64,000 nucleotides of DNA from contig NZ_AUBB01000006.1 of assembly GCF_000429025.1 (NCBI RefSeq), forward strand, positions 620,001 to 684,000, read 5' to 3'. The position numbers were made by a program, and so were the translations under genes. The notes beneath the pieces were generated by a model, which had not been told where the DNA came from, did no database searches, and saw only the letters and a program-made list of their open reading frames with translations. This document shows positions 17,628 to 25,276 of the stretch, piece after piece; the stretch's first letter is position 1; the number at the start of each line of letters is the position of its first letter. Source of the DNA: Actinospineispora spinosispora DSM 44797 (GTDB lineage Bacteria > Actinomycetota > Actinomycetes > Mycobacteriales > Pseudonocardiaceae).

Positions 17628-19106
17628 CTAGAGGATTACGGTCACAGCCTTCTCCTCCGTGTTGGCGAGGATTCCGCTCCAGCCGAGCTCGCGGCCGATG
17701 CCGCTGGTCTTCATGCCGCCCCAGGGCAGCGCCGGGTTGATCGCGGCCCACCCGTTGACCCACACGGCGCCGGCGCGGACTTTCCCGGCGAGTACGTGCG
17801 CGTGTGACACGTCGCGGGTCCAGATGGTCGCGGCCAAGCCGTAGCGGGAGGCGTTGGCGATGCGGATGGCCTCGTCCGGGTCGTCGAACGGGATGACCGA
17901 GCCGACCGGCCCGAAGATCTCTTCGCGCGCGATCGTCATGTCGTTGTCGACGCCCGCGAAGACGGTCGGTTCGACGAAGTAGCCGGGCAGGTCTGGCTGT
18001 CCGCCACCGGCGACGACGCTGGCACCGTCGGCACGGCCGGCCTCGATGTAGCCGAGGACCCGGTCGCGGTGCTTCGCGTTGATCAGCGCGCCCATGGTGG
18101 TCGCGCCGTCGAACGGGTCGCCGAGGACCTGGGCCTTCGCGGCGCCGGCGAGACCGTCGACGACCTGGTCGTACAGCGAGCGGTGTACGAGCACGCGTGT
18201 GCCGGCGGCGCACACCTCGCCCTGGTTGAAGAACAGGCCCATGGCGGTGCCCTGGACGGCGGCTTCCACGTCGGCGTCGGCGAGGATGATCTGCGGTGAC
18301 TTGCCGCCGAGTTCCAGTGTGACCCGTTTGAACGTCTCGGCGGCCGCGATCTGGATGGCGCGGCCGACCTCGGGGCTTCCGGTGAAGCTGATCTTGTCGA
18401 CGTCCGGGTGCGCGGTGAGCGCCGCCCCGGCATCGGGGCCGAGTCCCGGCACGACGTTGAGTACGCCCGGCGGCAGTCCGGCTTCTTCCAGCAGGGCGGC
18501 CAGGTGCATGGTCGACAGCGGTGCGTCCTCGGCGGGTTTGACGACCATGGTGTTGCCGGTGGCCAGCGCGGGTGCGATCTTCCATCCGCCGATCATGAGC
18601 GGGGTGTTCCACGGTGTGATCGCTCCGATCACACCGACCGGCTCGCGGACCGTGTACGAGTGCGTCGGCCGCCCGAAGTACCCGGCGGTGGGGATCGACG
18701 ATCCGGTGATCTTGTCGGCCCATCCGGCGAAGTGCCGGAATGTGGCGGCGGCGTTGGGGATGTCGAGCAGGGCGGGCTGCCCGACCGGTTTGCCGACGTC
18801 GAGCGCCTCGAGCCGGCAGAGCAGGTCGGCGTCGCGTTCGATCAGGTCGGCCGTCCGGTTGAGGATGCGGCCGCGCTCGGTCCCGGGCATCGCGGCCCAG
18901 TCACCCTCCAGCTGTGCCCGAGCGGCACGCACGGCGGCGTCCACGTCCTGGGCCGACGCGGCCGCCACCTCCACGAGTGCCTCGCCGGTGGCCGGGTTGC
19001 GGTCGGTGAACGTCCCCGCCGAGCCATCCCGCCATTCACCGCCGATCAGCAGCTGGTGCGGCAGGTCGGTGGCACGGCGATCGTCAATGGTCGTCATGCC
19101 CCTCAC
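17628..19106 (-). CDS. aldehyde dehydrogenase (phenylacetaldehyde type)
   Basis: This NAD(P)-dependent aldehyde dehydrogenase of about 492 residues has the V-T-L-E-L-G-G-K-S-P general-base motif and catalytic C299 in QGEVCAAG. In this context it should oxidise phenylacetaldehyde or 4-hydroxyphenylacetaldehyde, made by the copper amine oxidase, to the arylacetate. GTG 19106 has a GGCGAGG site 4 bp upstream; ATG 19097 is an alternative. AraC-type direct repeats lie 26-60 bp upstream of the start, next to the AraC gene. Confidence 0.85.
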   Translation of the reverse strand: MRGMTTIDDRRATDLPHQLLIGGEWRDGSAGTFTDRNPATGEALVEVAAASAQDVDAAVRAARAQLEGDWAAMPGTERGRILNRTADLIERDADLLCRLEALDVGKPVGQPALLDIPNAAATFRHFAGWADKITGSSIPTAGYFGRPTHSYTVREPVGVIGAITPWNTPLMIGGWKIAPALATGNTMVVKPAEDAPLSTMHLAALLEEAGLPPGVLNVVPGLGPDAGAALTAHPDVDKISFTGSPEVGRAIQIAAAETFKRVTLELGGKSPQIILADADVEAAVQGTAMGLFFNQGEVCAAGTRVLVHRSLYDQVVDGLAGAAKAQVLGDPFDGATTMGALINAKHRDRVLGYIEAGRADGASVVAGGGQPDLPGYFVEPTVFAGVDNDMTIAREEIFGPVGSVIPFDDPDEAIRIANASRYGLAATIWTRDVSHAHVLAGKVRAGAVWVNGWAAINPALPWGGMKTSGIGRELGWSGILANTEEKAVTVIL

Positions 19107-19131
19107 GGTGCCTCGCCGTTCACCGCCCGGT

Positions 19132-19166
19132 CTTGCGCCTCACGGCCCAGAACTTGTCGGTCACGG
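19132..19166. promoter_or_regulatory. AraC-type 21-bp-spaced direct repeat
   Basis: CTTGCGCCTCACGG (19132-19145) and CTTGTCGGTCACGG (19153-19166) match at 10 of 14 positions and are offset by exactly 21 bp, two helical turns, as expected for AraC/XylS-family binding. They lie upstream of the aldehyde dehydrogenase start. A 13/14 match, CTTGTCGCTCACGG, occurs at the same distance upstream of the GntR gene at 25125. Confidence 0.65.
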
Positions 19167-19183
19167 TCGTCTTGCCCGTCGGC

Positions 19184-20113
19184 TCATCCGTTGTGGCGGC
19201 CCGCCTGCCGGTACGCGCGGGGCGGTACCCCGTAGGCGGCGCGGAACGTGCGGCTGAAGTGGGCGGCGTCCACGAGGCCCCAGCGCGCGGCGACGGCGCT
19301 GATCGGCCGGTCGGGGAGCATGGTCAGGTCACGCCGGCACCGCTCCAGCCGCCGCGACCGAATCCACCCGGCCACCGTCTCACCCTCGCGCTCGAAGAGT
19401 TTCTGCAGGTAGCGCGTGGAGATGTGGTGAGCGGCAGCCACGGTGTCCGGTCCGAGGTCGTGGTCGGCGAGGTGGTCCTCGATGTAGCGGTGGACTCGCA
19501 ACAGCAGGCTGTCGGAGCGCGCCGACGATCCGTCGGTGAAGACCGCTGCCAGCATGTCCAGTACGGCTTCGTTGAGGTGCCATGCGGCCGACTCCGACAC
19601 CGCGTCGAGCTGTGCGGCCAGTCCGGCGAGGAACGGCGAGACCAGCGCGCCGGTCCCTTCCCGGCCGCTGACCCGCACGGCCGTCATCCGGGCCATGGTC
19701 CGTTCCGGCACCTTCACCGCGGACCGGGGGCACATCAGGACCAGCATCCGGAACGTCTCGTCGAACACCAGCCGGTAGGGCCGCGACGTGTCGTAGACCG
19801 CGAAGTCACCGGGTGTGAGCAGGGCTTCGCGGTCGTCCTGGAGCACCAGTCCCCTGCCGCGCAGCTGCAACCCGATCTTGTAGTACTCCGGGTCGGCACG
19901 GCGGATCATCGCCCGGTCCCGGTGCACGACCTGGCCGGTGCCGGTCACTTCGGCGAGCTGCAGGCCGTCCAGGTCGGTGGAGCGCAGCGTCCCGTCGAAC
20001 GGGGCGTCACCGGGCGTCGTGTCGAGGGGCACGAAGGTGCGGGACAGGGTGTGCCGCCAGTAGTCGACCCGGTCGGTCGGGGCCTGGTCGGCGGCCCGCA
20101 CCACAGTGCTCAT
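19184..20113 (-). CDS. AraC-family regulator (FeaR-like)
   Basis: This 309-residue protein has an N-terminal AraC-binding-like domain (about 1-190) and two C-terminal helix-turn-helices. The second ends W-G-L-V-D-A-A-H-F-S-R-T-F-R-A-A-Y-G, as in AraC/XylS regulators. Its neighbourhood of amine oxidase and aldehyde dehydrogenase genes matches FeaR, which activates phenylethylamine/tyramine catabolism. The ATG is at 20113. The 21-bp direct repeat just downstream of its stop is the likely binding site. Confidence 0.85.
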   Translation of the reverse strand: MSTVVRAADQAPTDRVDYWRHTLSRTFVPLDTTPGDAPFDGTLRSTDLDGLQLAEVTGTGQVVHRDRAMIRRADPEYYKIGLQLRGRGLVLQDDREALLTPGDFAVYDTSRPYRLVFDETFRMLVLMCPRSAVKVPERTMARMTAVRVSGREGTGALVSPFLAGLAAQLDAVSESAAWHLNEAVLDMLAAVFTDGSSARSDSLLLRVHRYIEDHLADHDLGPDTVAAAHHISTRYLQKLFEREGETVAGWIRSRRLERCRRDLTMLPDRPISAVAARWGLVDAAHFSRTFRAAYGVPPRAYRQAGRHNG

Positions 20114-20130
20114 CGCATGCTCACCGGAAT

Positions 20131-20676
20131 TCAGAACTTCATCATCGGCACCGGGTTCACCGGCGACTCCTTGAGCCCTCGACCGAAGGCCCGCATCAGC
20201 ATAGGTCGGAATCCCTTGTCCGGGTACTGCGCGACGAGCTCCTTGAACTGTGCTCTGCTCGCGCCCGGTGCACCGATCAGACCGGCGGAGACGTCGGTCA
20301 GGTCGGCGCGCCGGAAGGCCTCGACGAGCGGGTCGTCGTGCCGGGCCTTGCGCATCCGGTGGTGCTCGGTGATCAGGCTCGATACCAGCTCGGCGTGCTG
20401 TGCATCGGATTCGCCCAGCTCCTCGGTGGCGCGGCGGGCCGAGGGCGGCAGGTAGTCCCAGGTGCCGTCGAACCAGATTCCGGCGTCGTGGAAGAAGGCC
20501 GCGATGCCCAGCGGTGCGGCGATGTCGGCGGGGACGTCGCACTGCAGTCCGACGACCCCGATCACCCGGTGCACGTGCCCCCGGTAGATCGGGAGCTCGT
20601 CGCCGAAAACCGTGGCGTGACGTTCGAACAGCTCGTCCGCCGTCTCGTGGGCGCGGGCGATCGTGGTGGTGGGCAC
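20131..20676 (-). CDS. HD-domain protein
   Basis: This 181-residue protein has an HD-superfamily metal-binding pattern: an early H-V-H-R-V, then A-A-F-F-H-D-A-G-I-W and later E-H-H-R-M. It is a putative phosphohydrolase with no assignable substrate. It starts with GTG at 20676 and ends 17 bp before the AraC gene start, so it is probably co-transcribed with the regulator. Confidence 0.7.
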   Translation of the reverse strand: MPTTTIARAHETADELFERHATVFGDELPIYRGHVHRVIGVVGLQCDVPADIAAPLGIAAFFHDAGIWFDGTWDYLPPSARRATEELGESDAQHAELVSSLITEHHRMRKARHDDPLVEAFRRADLTDVSAGLIGAPGASRAQFKELVAQYPDKGFRPMLMRAFGRGLKESPVNPVPMMKF

Positions 20677-20757
20677 GGTGACTCCAGTGTCGGGGACGGT
20701 CGAGTAGCAGCGATCATGTCGCTGATCACCGGGGCCCGCCAGTGACGTGCGCGTCGA

Positions 20758-21906
20758 CTATCGACCATTGTGCGCCACGTGCGCGTACGCCGCGGCCCGG
20801 ATGTCCTGATGCACCGGTGGCAGCGCCGGCGAGTCGAACATCCGCTGGGTCGCCACGATGACGACCAGTTCTTCGTTCGGGTCGACCAGGAACGACGTGC
20901 CGTAGCCGCCGTCCCATCCGTAGGCGCCGTTCGCGGCCACCGCCTGCCCGAACCCCCAGGACGTTCCCTCCTCCAGGAACACGGCGCCGCTGGTCCGCTG
21001 CTCCGCCGTCAGCTGCACGCTCGTCATGGCGGCCACCGCCCGGTCCGACAGCACCGGCGCTCCGCCCTCGAGCAGCATCCGGGCGAAGGCGAGCAGATCG
21101 TCGATCGTGGACACCAGGCCCGCGGCGCCGTCGCAGAACGCCGGTGGTGTGCTCCAGGTCCCGTCCGGGCCGTCCCATTCGACCAGCCCGTCCGGGGCCG
21201 GCCGGTACGCGGTGGTGAGCCGATCGGTGTCCTTCGTCCAGAACGCCGTGTCCCGCATGCCGAGCGGTTCGAACAGCCGGGTGCGCAGGACGTCCGCGAG
21301 CGACGTGCCCGCCGCCCGGGCGAGCAGCACGCTCAGGATCGACGCACCGGTGTTGTACATCCACTTCTCGCCCGGCTGGGCCATCAGCGGCAGCGAGCCG
21401 AAGCGGGCGATCCAGGTGTCCGGGTCGGGCTGGCGCGCCGGGTCCGGTGGGCCGAACTGCTGCAGGTCCAGCTCGCTCGCGGCCGCCACGACCGGCCAGG
21501 GCGTCTCCGCCTGGAACATCTCGGCCACCATGCCGAAACCGCAGGTGAAGGTCAGCAGGTCGCGCGTGGTGATCGGCCGTCGCGCCGGCACGGTCTCGTC
21601 GAGCGGCCCGTCCATCCGGCGCAGCACCCGACGATCGGCGAGCTCCGGCAGCAGCCGGTCGACCGGCTCGTCCAGCGCGAGCAGGCCTTCGTCGACCAGG
21701 GCGAGCGTGGCCGCCGCGGTGATCGGTTTCGACGTCGAGGCGATCCGGAACAGCGAGTCCCGCCGCACCGGCGGGCCGCCGATGCTCACCGAGCCCAGCG
21801 TCAGTACCTCGGCCTGGTCCCCTCGGGCGGCCACGGCGGCCAGCCCCGGCACCAGTGAATCCCCGACGTGCCGTTCCGCCGCCGCGCGCAGACCCATGTC
21901 ACCCAT
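20758..21906 (-). CDS. class C beta-lactamase-fold serine hydrolase
   Basis: This 382-residue protein has the SxxK nucleophile motif (S57-T-S-K60) and a Y-N-T motif in MYNTGASIL. It has no signal peptide, so it is more likely a cytoplasmic esterase or DD-peptidase-like hydrolase than a secreted beta-lactamase. The ATG at 21906 is chosen because GAGGAGG lies just upstream; upstream in-frame codons look non-coding. It is divergent from the GlxA-type regulator. Confidence 0.82.
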   Translation of the reverse strand: MGDMGLRAAAERHVGDSLVPGLAAVAARGDQAEVLTLGSVSIGGPPVRRDSLFRIASTSKPITAAATLALVDEGLLALDEPVDRLLPELADRRVLRRMDGPLDETVPARRPITTRDLLTFTCGFGMVAEMFQAETPWPVVAAASELDLQQFGPPDPARQPDPDTWIARFGSLPLMAQPGEKWMYNTGASILSVLLARAAGTSLADVLRTRLFEPLGMRDTAFWTKDTDRLTTAYRPAPDGLVEWDGPDGTWSTPPAFCDGAAGLVSTIDDLLAFARMLLEGGAPVLSDRAVAAMTSVQLTAEQRTSGAVFLEEGTSWGFGQAVAANGAYGWDGGYGTSFLVDPNEELVVIVATQRMFDSPALPPVHQDIRAAAYAHVAHNGR

Positions 21907-21997
21907 CGCATCCTCCTCGCCACACCCGGCCTTCTCGCCAGAACAGACCCGGGCCGACCGCGAAACTAATCGGCCACGCTGGCTACGCTCCATCTTT

Positions 21998-22957
21998 ATG
22001 CGTCAGAAGATCGTCGTCGTGGTGCCGGAGGACGGCAGCCTCTTCGAGATCGCCACTCCGCTGCGGGTCTGGGGCCGCGATCCGGGTGAGCCGGACTGGC
22101 CGGACACCGAGCTGGTCGCCTGCGGTACCGCGACCGAGCAGACGAACCTGGCCAACCAGCCGCTGACCCTCGGCGGGCTGTGTGCCCTGTCCGAGCACGT
22201 CGCGGACGCGGACATGGTCATCGTGCCGACCTGGCCGATCGATGTGCGCCCGGTGCCCCGCTCGCTGCTCGACGCGCTGCGCGAAGCCCACACCCGGGGC
22301 TCCCGGATCGTCGGGCTGTGCCTCGGTGCGTTCGCGCTCGCCGAGGCCGGGCTACTCGACGGTCATCGCGCGGTGACCCACTGGCGCTACGCCGACGACT
22401 TCGCGCGGCGGTTCCCAGACGTCGTGCTCGACCGGGCGCCGCTCTACGTCGACGACGGTTCGGTGGTGACCTCCGCGGGCAGCGCCGCGGCCATCGACTG
22501 CTGCCTGCACCTGGTGCGCCGCGACCACGGCGCCGACGCGGCCGCGCTGGTCGCCCGGTCGCTGGTCACGGCGCCGCACCGGTCCGGCGGCCAGTCCCAG
22601 TTCGCCGCCGTCGCACCGCTGAGCACCGCCGACGACCGGCTCGGCGGGCTGCTCAGCACCGCCGCCGCCGACATCCGTGACGTCCGCTGCGTCGCGGACC
22701 TGGTGGAACGGTCCGCGATGAGCCGCCGCTCGCTGGAGCGGCTGTTCCACGCCCGGCTGGGCAGCTCGCCCGGTTCGTGGTTGACCGCGCAGCGGGTCCA
22801 GACCGCGCGTGAGCTGCTGGAGGGTTCCGATCTGAGCGTCGAGGCGGTCGCGGAGGCGGTGGGGTTCGGTTCGGTCCAGGCGTTGCGGCGGGAGTTCAAG
22901 CTCGCCGTCCAGGTCTCCCCGACCACCTACCGACGAGCGTTCCGCGCGCCCGCCTGA
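21998..22957 (+). CDS. GlxA-type AraC regulator with DJ-1/PfpI domain
   Basis: This 319-residue protein has an N-terminal DJ-1/PfpI-like class I glutaminase fold, with the elbow cysteine in IVGLCLGAF (about C107), and a C-terminal AraC DNA-binding domain (about 220-319). Such proteins control catabolic genes without being catalytic. It may regulate the divergent serine hydrolase. Its TGA is directly adjacent to the stop of the convergent SDR (TGATCA), with no spacer. Confidence 0.85.
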   Translation: MRQKIVVVVPEDGSLFEIATPLRVWGRDPGEPDWPDTELVACGTATEQTNLANQPLTLGGLCALSEHVADADMVIVPTWPIDVRPVPRSLLDALREAHTRGSRIVGLCLGAFALAEAGLLDGHRAVTHWRYADDFARRFPDVVLDRAPLYVDDGSVVTSAGSAAAIDCCLHLVRRDHGADAAALVARSLVTAPHRSGGQSQFAAVAPLSTADDRLGGLLSTAAADIRDVRCVADLVERSAMSRRSLERLFHARLGSSPGSWLTAQRVQTARELLEGSDLSVEAVAEAVGFGSVQALRREFKLAVQVSPTTYRRAFRAPA

Positions 22958-23752
22958 TCAGTGGTCGTACCAACCCCCGTCGGCGCGCAGGGTCGCGCCG
23001 GTGAGGTATCCGGACAGCGGGCTTGCCAGGAACGCGACGAGATCGGCGTACTCGCGGGGACGACCGATGCGACCGACGTCGTTGGGTCCCAGCGCGGCGA
23101 CCGCGTTGCGCTCGATCTCCGGCCAGTCCTCACCCCACCCGTTGGCCGGGGCCAGCCCGGTCAGCAGCTCCCGCACCGGTGTCGTGAGGATGCCGCCCGC
23201 CGCGACGGCGTTCGAGGTCACGCCGGACGCCTTCAGCTCGTGCGCGAGTGACGCCGCGAGGTTGTTGCGGGCGGCGTTGGTCGCGGCGTAGTGCGGCTGG
23301 CTCGCGGCCGGCAGCTGGCCGAGGACGCTGCTGATCTGGATGACCCGACCCCAGCCGCGTCCGCGCATGCCGGGCACGAACCGCTGGATCATGCGCACGC
23401 TCGATCCCACGTTGGTGTTGTAGATGTCGAGCCAGTCGCCCGCCGACGTGCTCGACCACGTCGCCTCCGGGTCGTAGATCCCCAGGTTGTTGACGAGGAT
23501 GTCGATCGGGGTGTCGCCGATCGCCGCCGCGACGGCGTCGGCACCGACGTCGGTCGCCAGGTCACCGATCGCCACCGACGCCGCGCCCCCGTCGTCGCGG
23601 ATCGCGACGGCGACGTCGGTGGCCCTGCGCGCGTCCCTGCCGTGCACGATCACCGCCGCACCCTCGGCGGCCAGCACCCGGGCGATCTCGGCGCCCAGTC
23701 CGTTGCTGGAACCAGTGACGAGTGCGTGCTTGCCCTCAAGACCGAGCTTCAT
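22958..23752 (-). CDS. SDR-family oxidoreductase with altered YxxxK
   Basis: This 264-residue SDR has the nucleotide motif TGSSNGLG (13-20), N-N-L-G at 88-91 and the catalytic-serine region ISS (140-142). The conserved Y-x-x-x-K is Y155-A-A-T-N159, so the active-site lysine is asparagine. The rest of the fold is well preserved, so it may be a non-classical or inactive SDR. ATG 23752 has AGAAG upstream. The divergent TetR gene and paired operators in between suggest TetR repression. Confidence 0.85.
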   Translation of the reverse strand: MKLGLEGKHALVTGSSNGLGAEIARVLAAEGAAVIVHGRDARRATDVAVAIRDDGGAASVAIGDLATDVGADAVAAAIGDTPIDILVNNLGIYDPEATWSSTSAGDWLDIYNTNVGSSVRMIQRFVPGMRGRGWGRVIQISSVLGQLPAASQPHYAATNAARNNLAASLAHELKASGVTSNAVAAGGILTTPVRELLTGLAPANGWGEDWPEIERNAVAALGPNDVGRIGRPREYADLVAFLASPLSGYLTGATLRADGGWYDH

Positions 23753-23771
23753 GGTTGCTTCTCCCAAAGAG

Positions 23772-23820
23772 TGGACCGATGAGTCCAGACTCTCCCTCAA
23801 ATAATGGACCGTCAAGTCCA
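23772..23820. promoter_or_regulatory. paired TetR operators TGGAC-N6-GTCCA
   Basis: TGGACCGATGAGTCCA (23772-23787) and TGGACCGTCAAGTCCA (23805-23820) are two near-identical inverted repeats, 33 bp centre to centre, in the gap between the divergent SDR and TetR genes. Their symmetry and placement make them convincing operators for the adjacent TetR protein. Confidence 0.8.
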
Positions 23821-23865
23821 GAGTGCGTTATCGTGGTCACGTCGCCCGGAGGGAGCCGAAACCAG

Positions 23866-24456
23866 ATGTTGACGCGCAAAGGTGCGGCGACCCGGCACCG
23901 GATAGTGGTCGGGGCCGCCGAGCAGATGCGCGAACATGGACCGGCGAACGTAGGTCTGGACGACATCCGGGCCGCCACCTCGACCAGCAAGAGCCAGCTG
24001 TTCCACTACTTCCCGGACGGCAAGGCCGAGCTGCTACTCGCCGTGGCGAGGTACGAGGCCGAGCAGGTCCTCGTCGAGCAACAGCCCATGCTGGGCGATC
24101 TGACGACCTGGGACCAGTGGGAGGCCTGGCGACAGCGGGTCGTCGAACGATACGAGCTGCAGCGCCGTCGCTGCCCGCTGACGGCACTGACCGCGCTGCT
24201 CGGCCTCGCGGACCCGGCCGTGCGCACGATCATCACCGAGCTGTACGAGCGGTGGCACGGCTACGTCGCCGAGGGCGTGCGCGCACTGCGCGACGGCGGC
24301 CTGATCGACGCCCGGATCGACCCGGACACGTCGGCCGTGGAGATCCTCACCGCGATCTCCGGCGGCGCGACGATGCTGCAGGCGACCGACCGGATCGACT
24401 ACCTCGACATCAGCCTGCGCGAAGTCATCAACGGCCTGCGCCGCCCCGTGGTCTGA
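23866..24456 (+). CDS. TetR-family repressor
   Basis: This 196-residue regulator has an N-terminal TetR helix-turn-helix (about 8-50; the recognition region ends T-S-K-S-Q-L-F-H-Y-F). The C-terminal domain resembles the YxaF/LmrA type. A GGAGGGAG site lies 12-19 bp before ATG. It is divergent from the SDR gene, and the two inverted repeats between them are its likely targets, giving autoregulation and control of the SDR. Confidence 0.87.
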   Translation: MLTRKGAATRHRIVVGAAEQMREHGPANVGLDDIRAATSTSKSQLFHYFPDGKAELLLAVARYEAEQVLVEQQPMLGDLTTWDQWEAWRQRVVERYELQRRRCPLTALTALLGLADPAVRTIITELYERWHGYVAEGVRALRDGGLIDARIDPDTSAVEILTAISGGATMLQATDRIDYLDISLREVINGLRRPVV

Positions 24457-24465
24457 CCCGCACCC

Positions 24466-25125
24466 TCAGAAGGATCGGGGGACGCCGCGCAGCGCCGCGT
24501 CCAGGTTCTGCCGCAGGTGCTCGCGCACGACCTCCCTCACCGCGTCCGGTTCGCCGCACCTGAACGTCGCCAGCAGCGCACTGTGAGTGGTCACCACGTG
24601 GCCTTCCAGCGCCCGGCGGTCCGAGGTGGCGAGCCCGGCTCGCACGCAGCGCTCGGCGGCGTACCAGGCCATCCGCAACACTCGGTCGTCCCAGGGAGTG
24701 AGGGCCGGGCGCAACAGCTCGGAATGGAAGTCCCGATGCGCGGTGTACCGCGCATCGTCGGACAACGAGGTGTCCGCGGCACGCGCGAGGTGCCTCTCGG
24801 CACGTTCCAGATCCACCGCGTGCAACAGCTGGCTGGCGTGCGCGGCGAGCTCCGGCTCGATGAGCTGACGCAGCCGATGCACCCCGAAGAGATCCTGCGC
24901 GTCGAGCGGAGCGACCACAGGGCGACGACCGCCCCGGATCACTACCAGCCCCTCCGCCTGCAGGCTGCGCACCGCCTCGCGTACCGGGATGAAGCTCACC
25001 TCGAACCGTTGCGCCATCTCCCGCATCGAGAACTCCGAACCGGGACCGAGCCTGCCGGCCACGATGGCGTCACGCAGCTGCCCGGTCACCCGATCCGCGA
25101 TGGAGCCCTCGCCCGCCATCCGCAC
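24466..25125 (-). CDS. GntR/FadR-family regulator (FCD domain)
   Basis: This 219-residue regulator has an N-terminal winged helix (E-F-S-M-R-E-M-A-Q-R-F-E-V-S-F-I-P-V-R-E-A-V-R, spelled to show the motif) and a C-terminal all-helical FCD domain with H-x-x-F-H and a final H-x-x-L-L-x-x-F. FCD proteins usually bind carboxylates with a metal. GTG 25125 or ATG 25119 may be the start. A motif almost identical to the AraC-type repeat upstream of the aldehyde dehydrogenase lies 27-61 bp upstream, hinting at a link to aromatic amine catabolism. Confidence 0.82.
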   Translation of the reverse strand: MRMAGEGSIADRVTGQLRDAIVAGRLGPGSEFSMREMAQRFEVSFIPVREAVRSLQAEGLVVIRGGRRPVVAPLDAQDLFGVHRLRQLIEPELAAHASQLLHAVDLERAERHLARAADTSLSDDARYTAHRDFHSELLRPALTPWDDRVLRMAWYAAERCVRAGLATSDRRALEGHVVTTHSALLATFRCGEPDAVREVVREHLRQNLDAALRGVPRSF

Positions 25126-25151
25126 ACCCTGCCCCGGCCGTGCCGGCGGGT

Positions 25152-25186
25152 CTTGTCGCTCACGGCCCAGCCTTTGGCGATGCGCG
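25152..25186. promoter_or_regulatory. second AraC-type site upstream of GntR gene
   Basis: CTTGTCGCTCACGG (25152-25165) matches the 19153-19166 half-site at 13 of 14 bases. A weaker copy (8 of 14) starts 21 bp further on, at 25173. The flanking GGTCTTG and GGCCCAG are also shared with the other site, and the distance to the start codon is the same to within 1 bp. Confidence 0.55.
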
Positions 25187-25214
25187 TACCTCCGCGATAT
25201 TCGCCGAGCAAACG

Positions 25215-25227
25215 AAAACGGTTTTCA
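25215..25227. promoter_or_regulatory. Zur-like box
   Basis: GAAAAC-G-GTTTTC is a perfect palindrome in the leader of the AztD-like lipoprotein gene and resembles actinobacterial Zur sites (GAAAA-x3-TTTTC). It lies 50 bp before the start codon. Zinc control is consistent with the His-rich protein it precedes. Confidence 0.65.
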
Positions 25228-25276
25228 TTCCTGATAGCCTCCTGAGGTCGATGCTCGACCACTGAGAGGCAGGGAC

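Noticed and set aside
17413-17631. 72-codon frame between tynA and the aldehyde dehydrogenase
   Set aside because: It spans the hairpin element and has no ribosome site; treated as intergenic.
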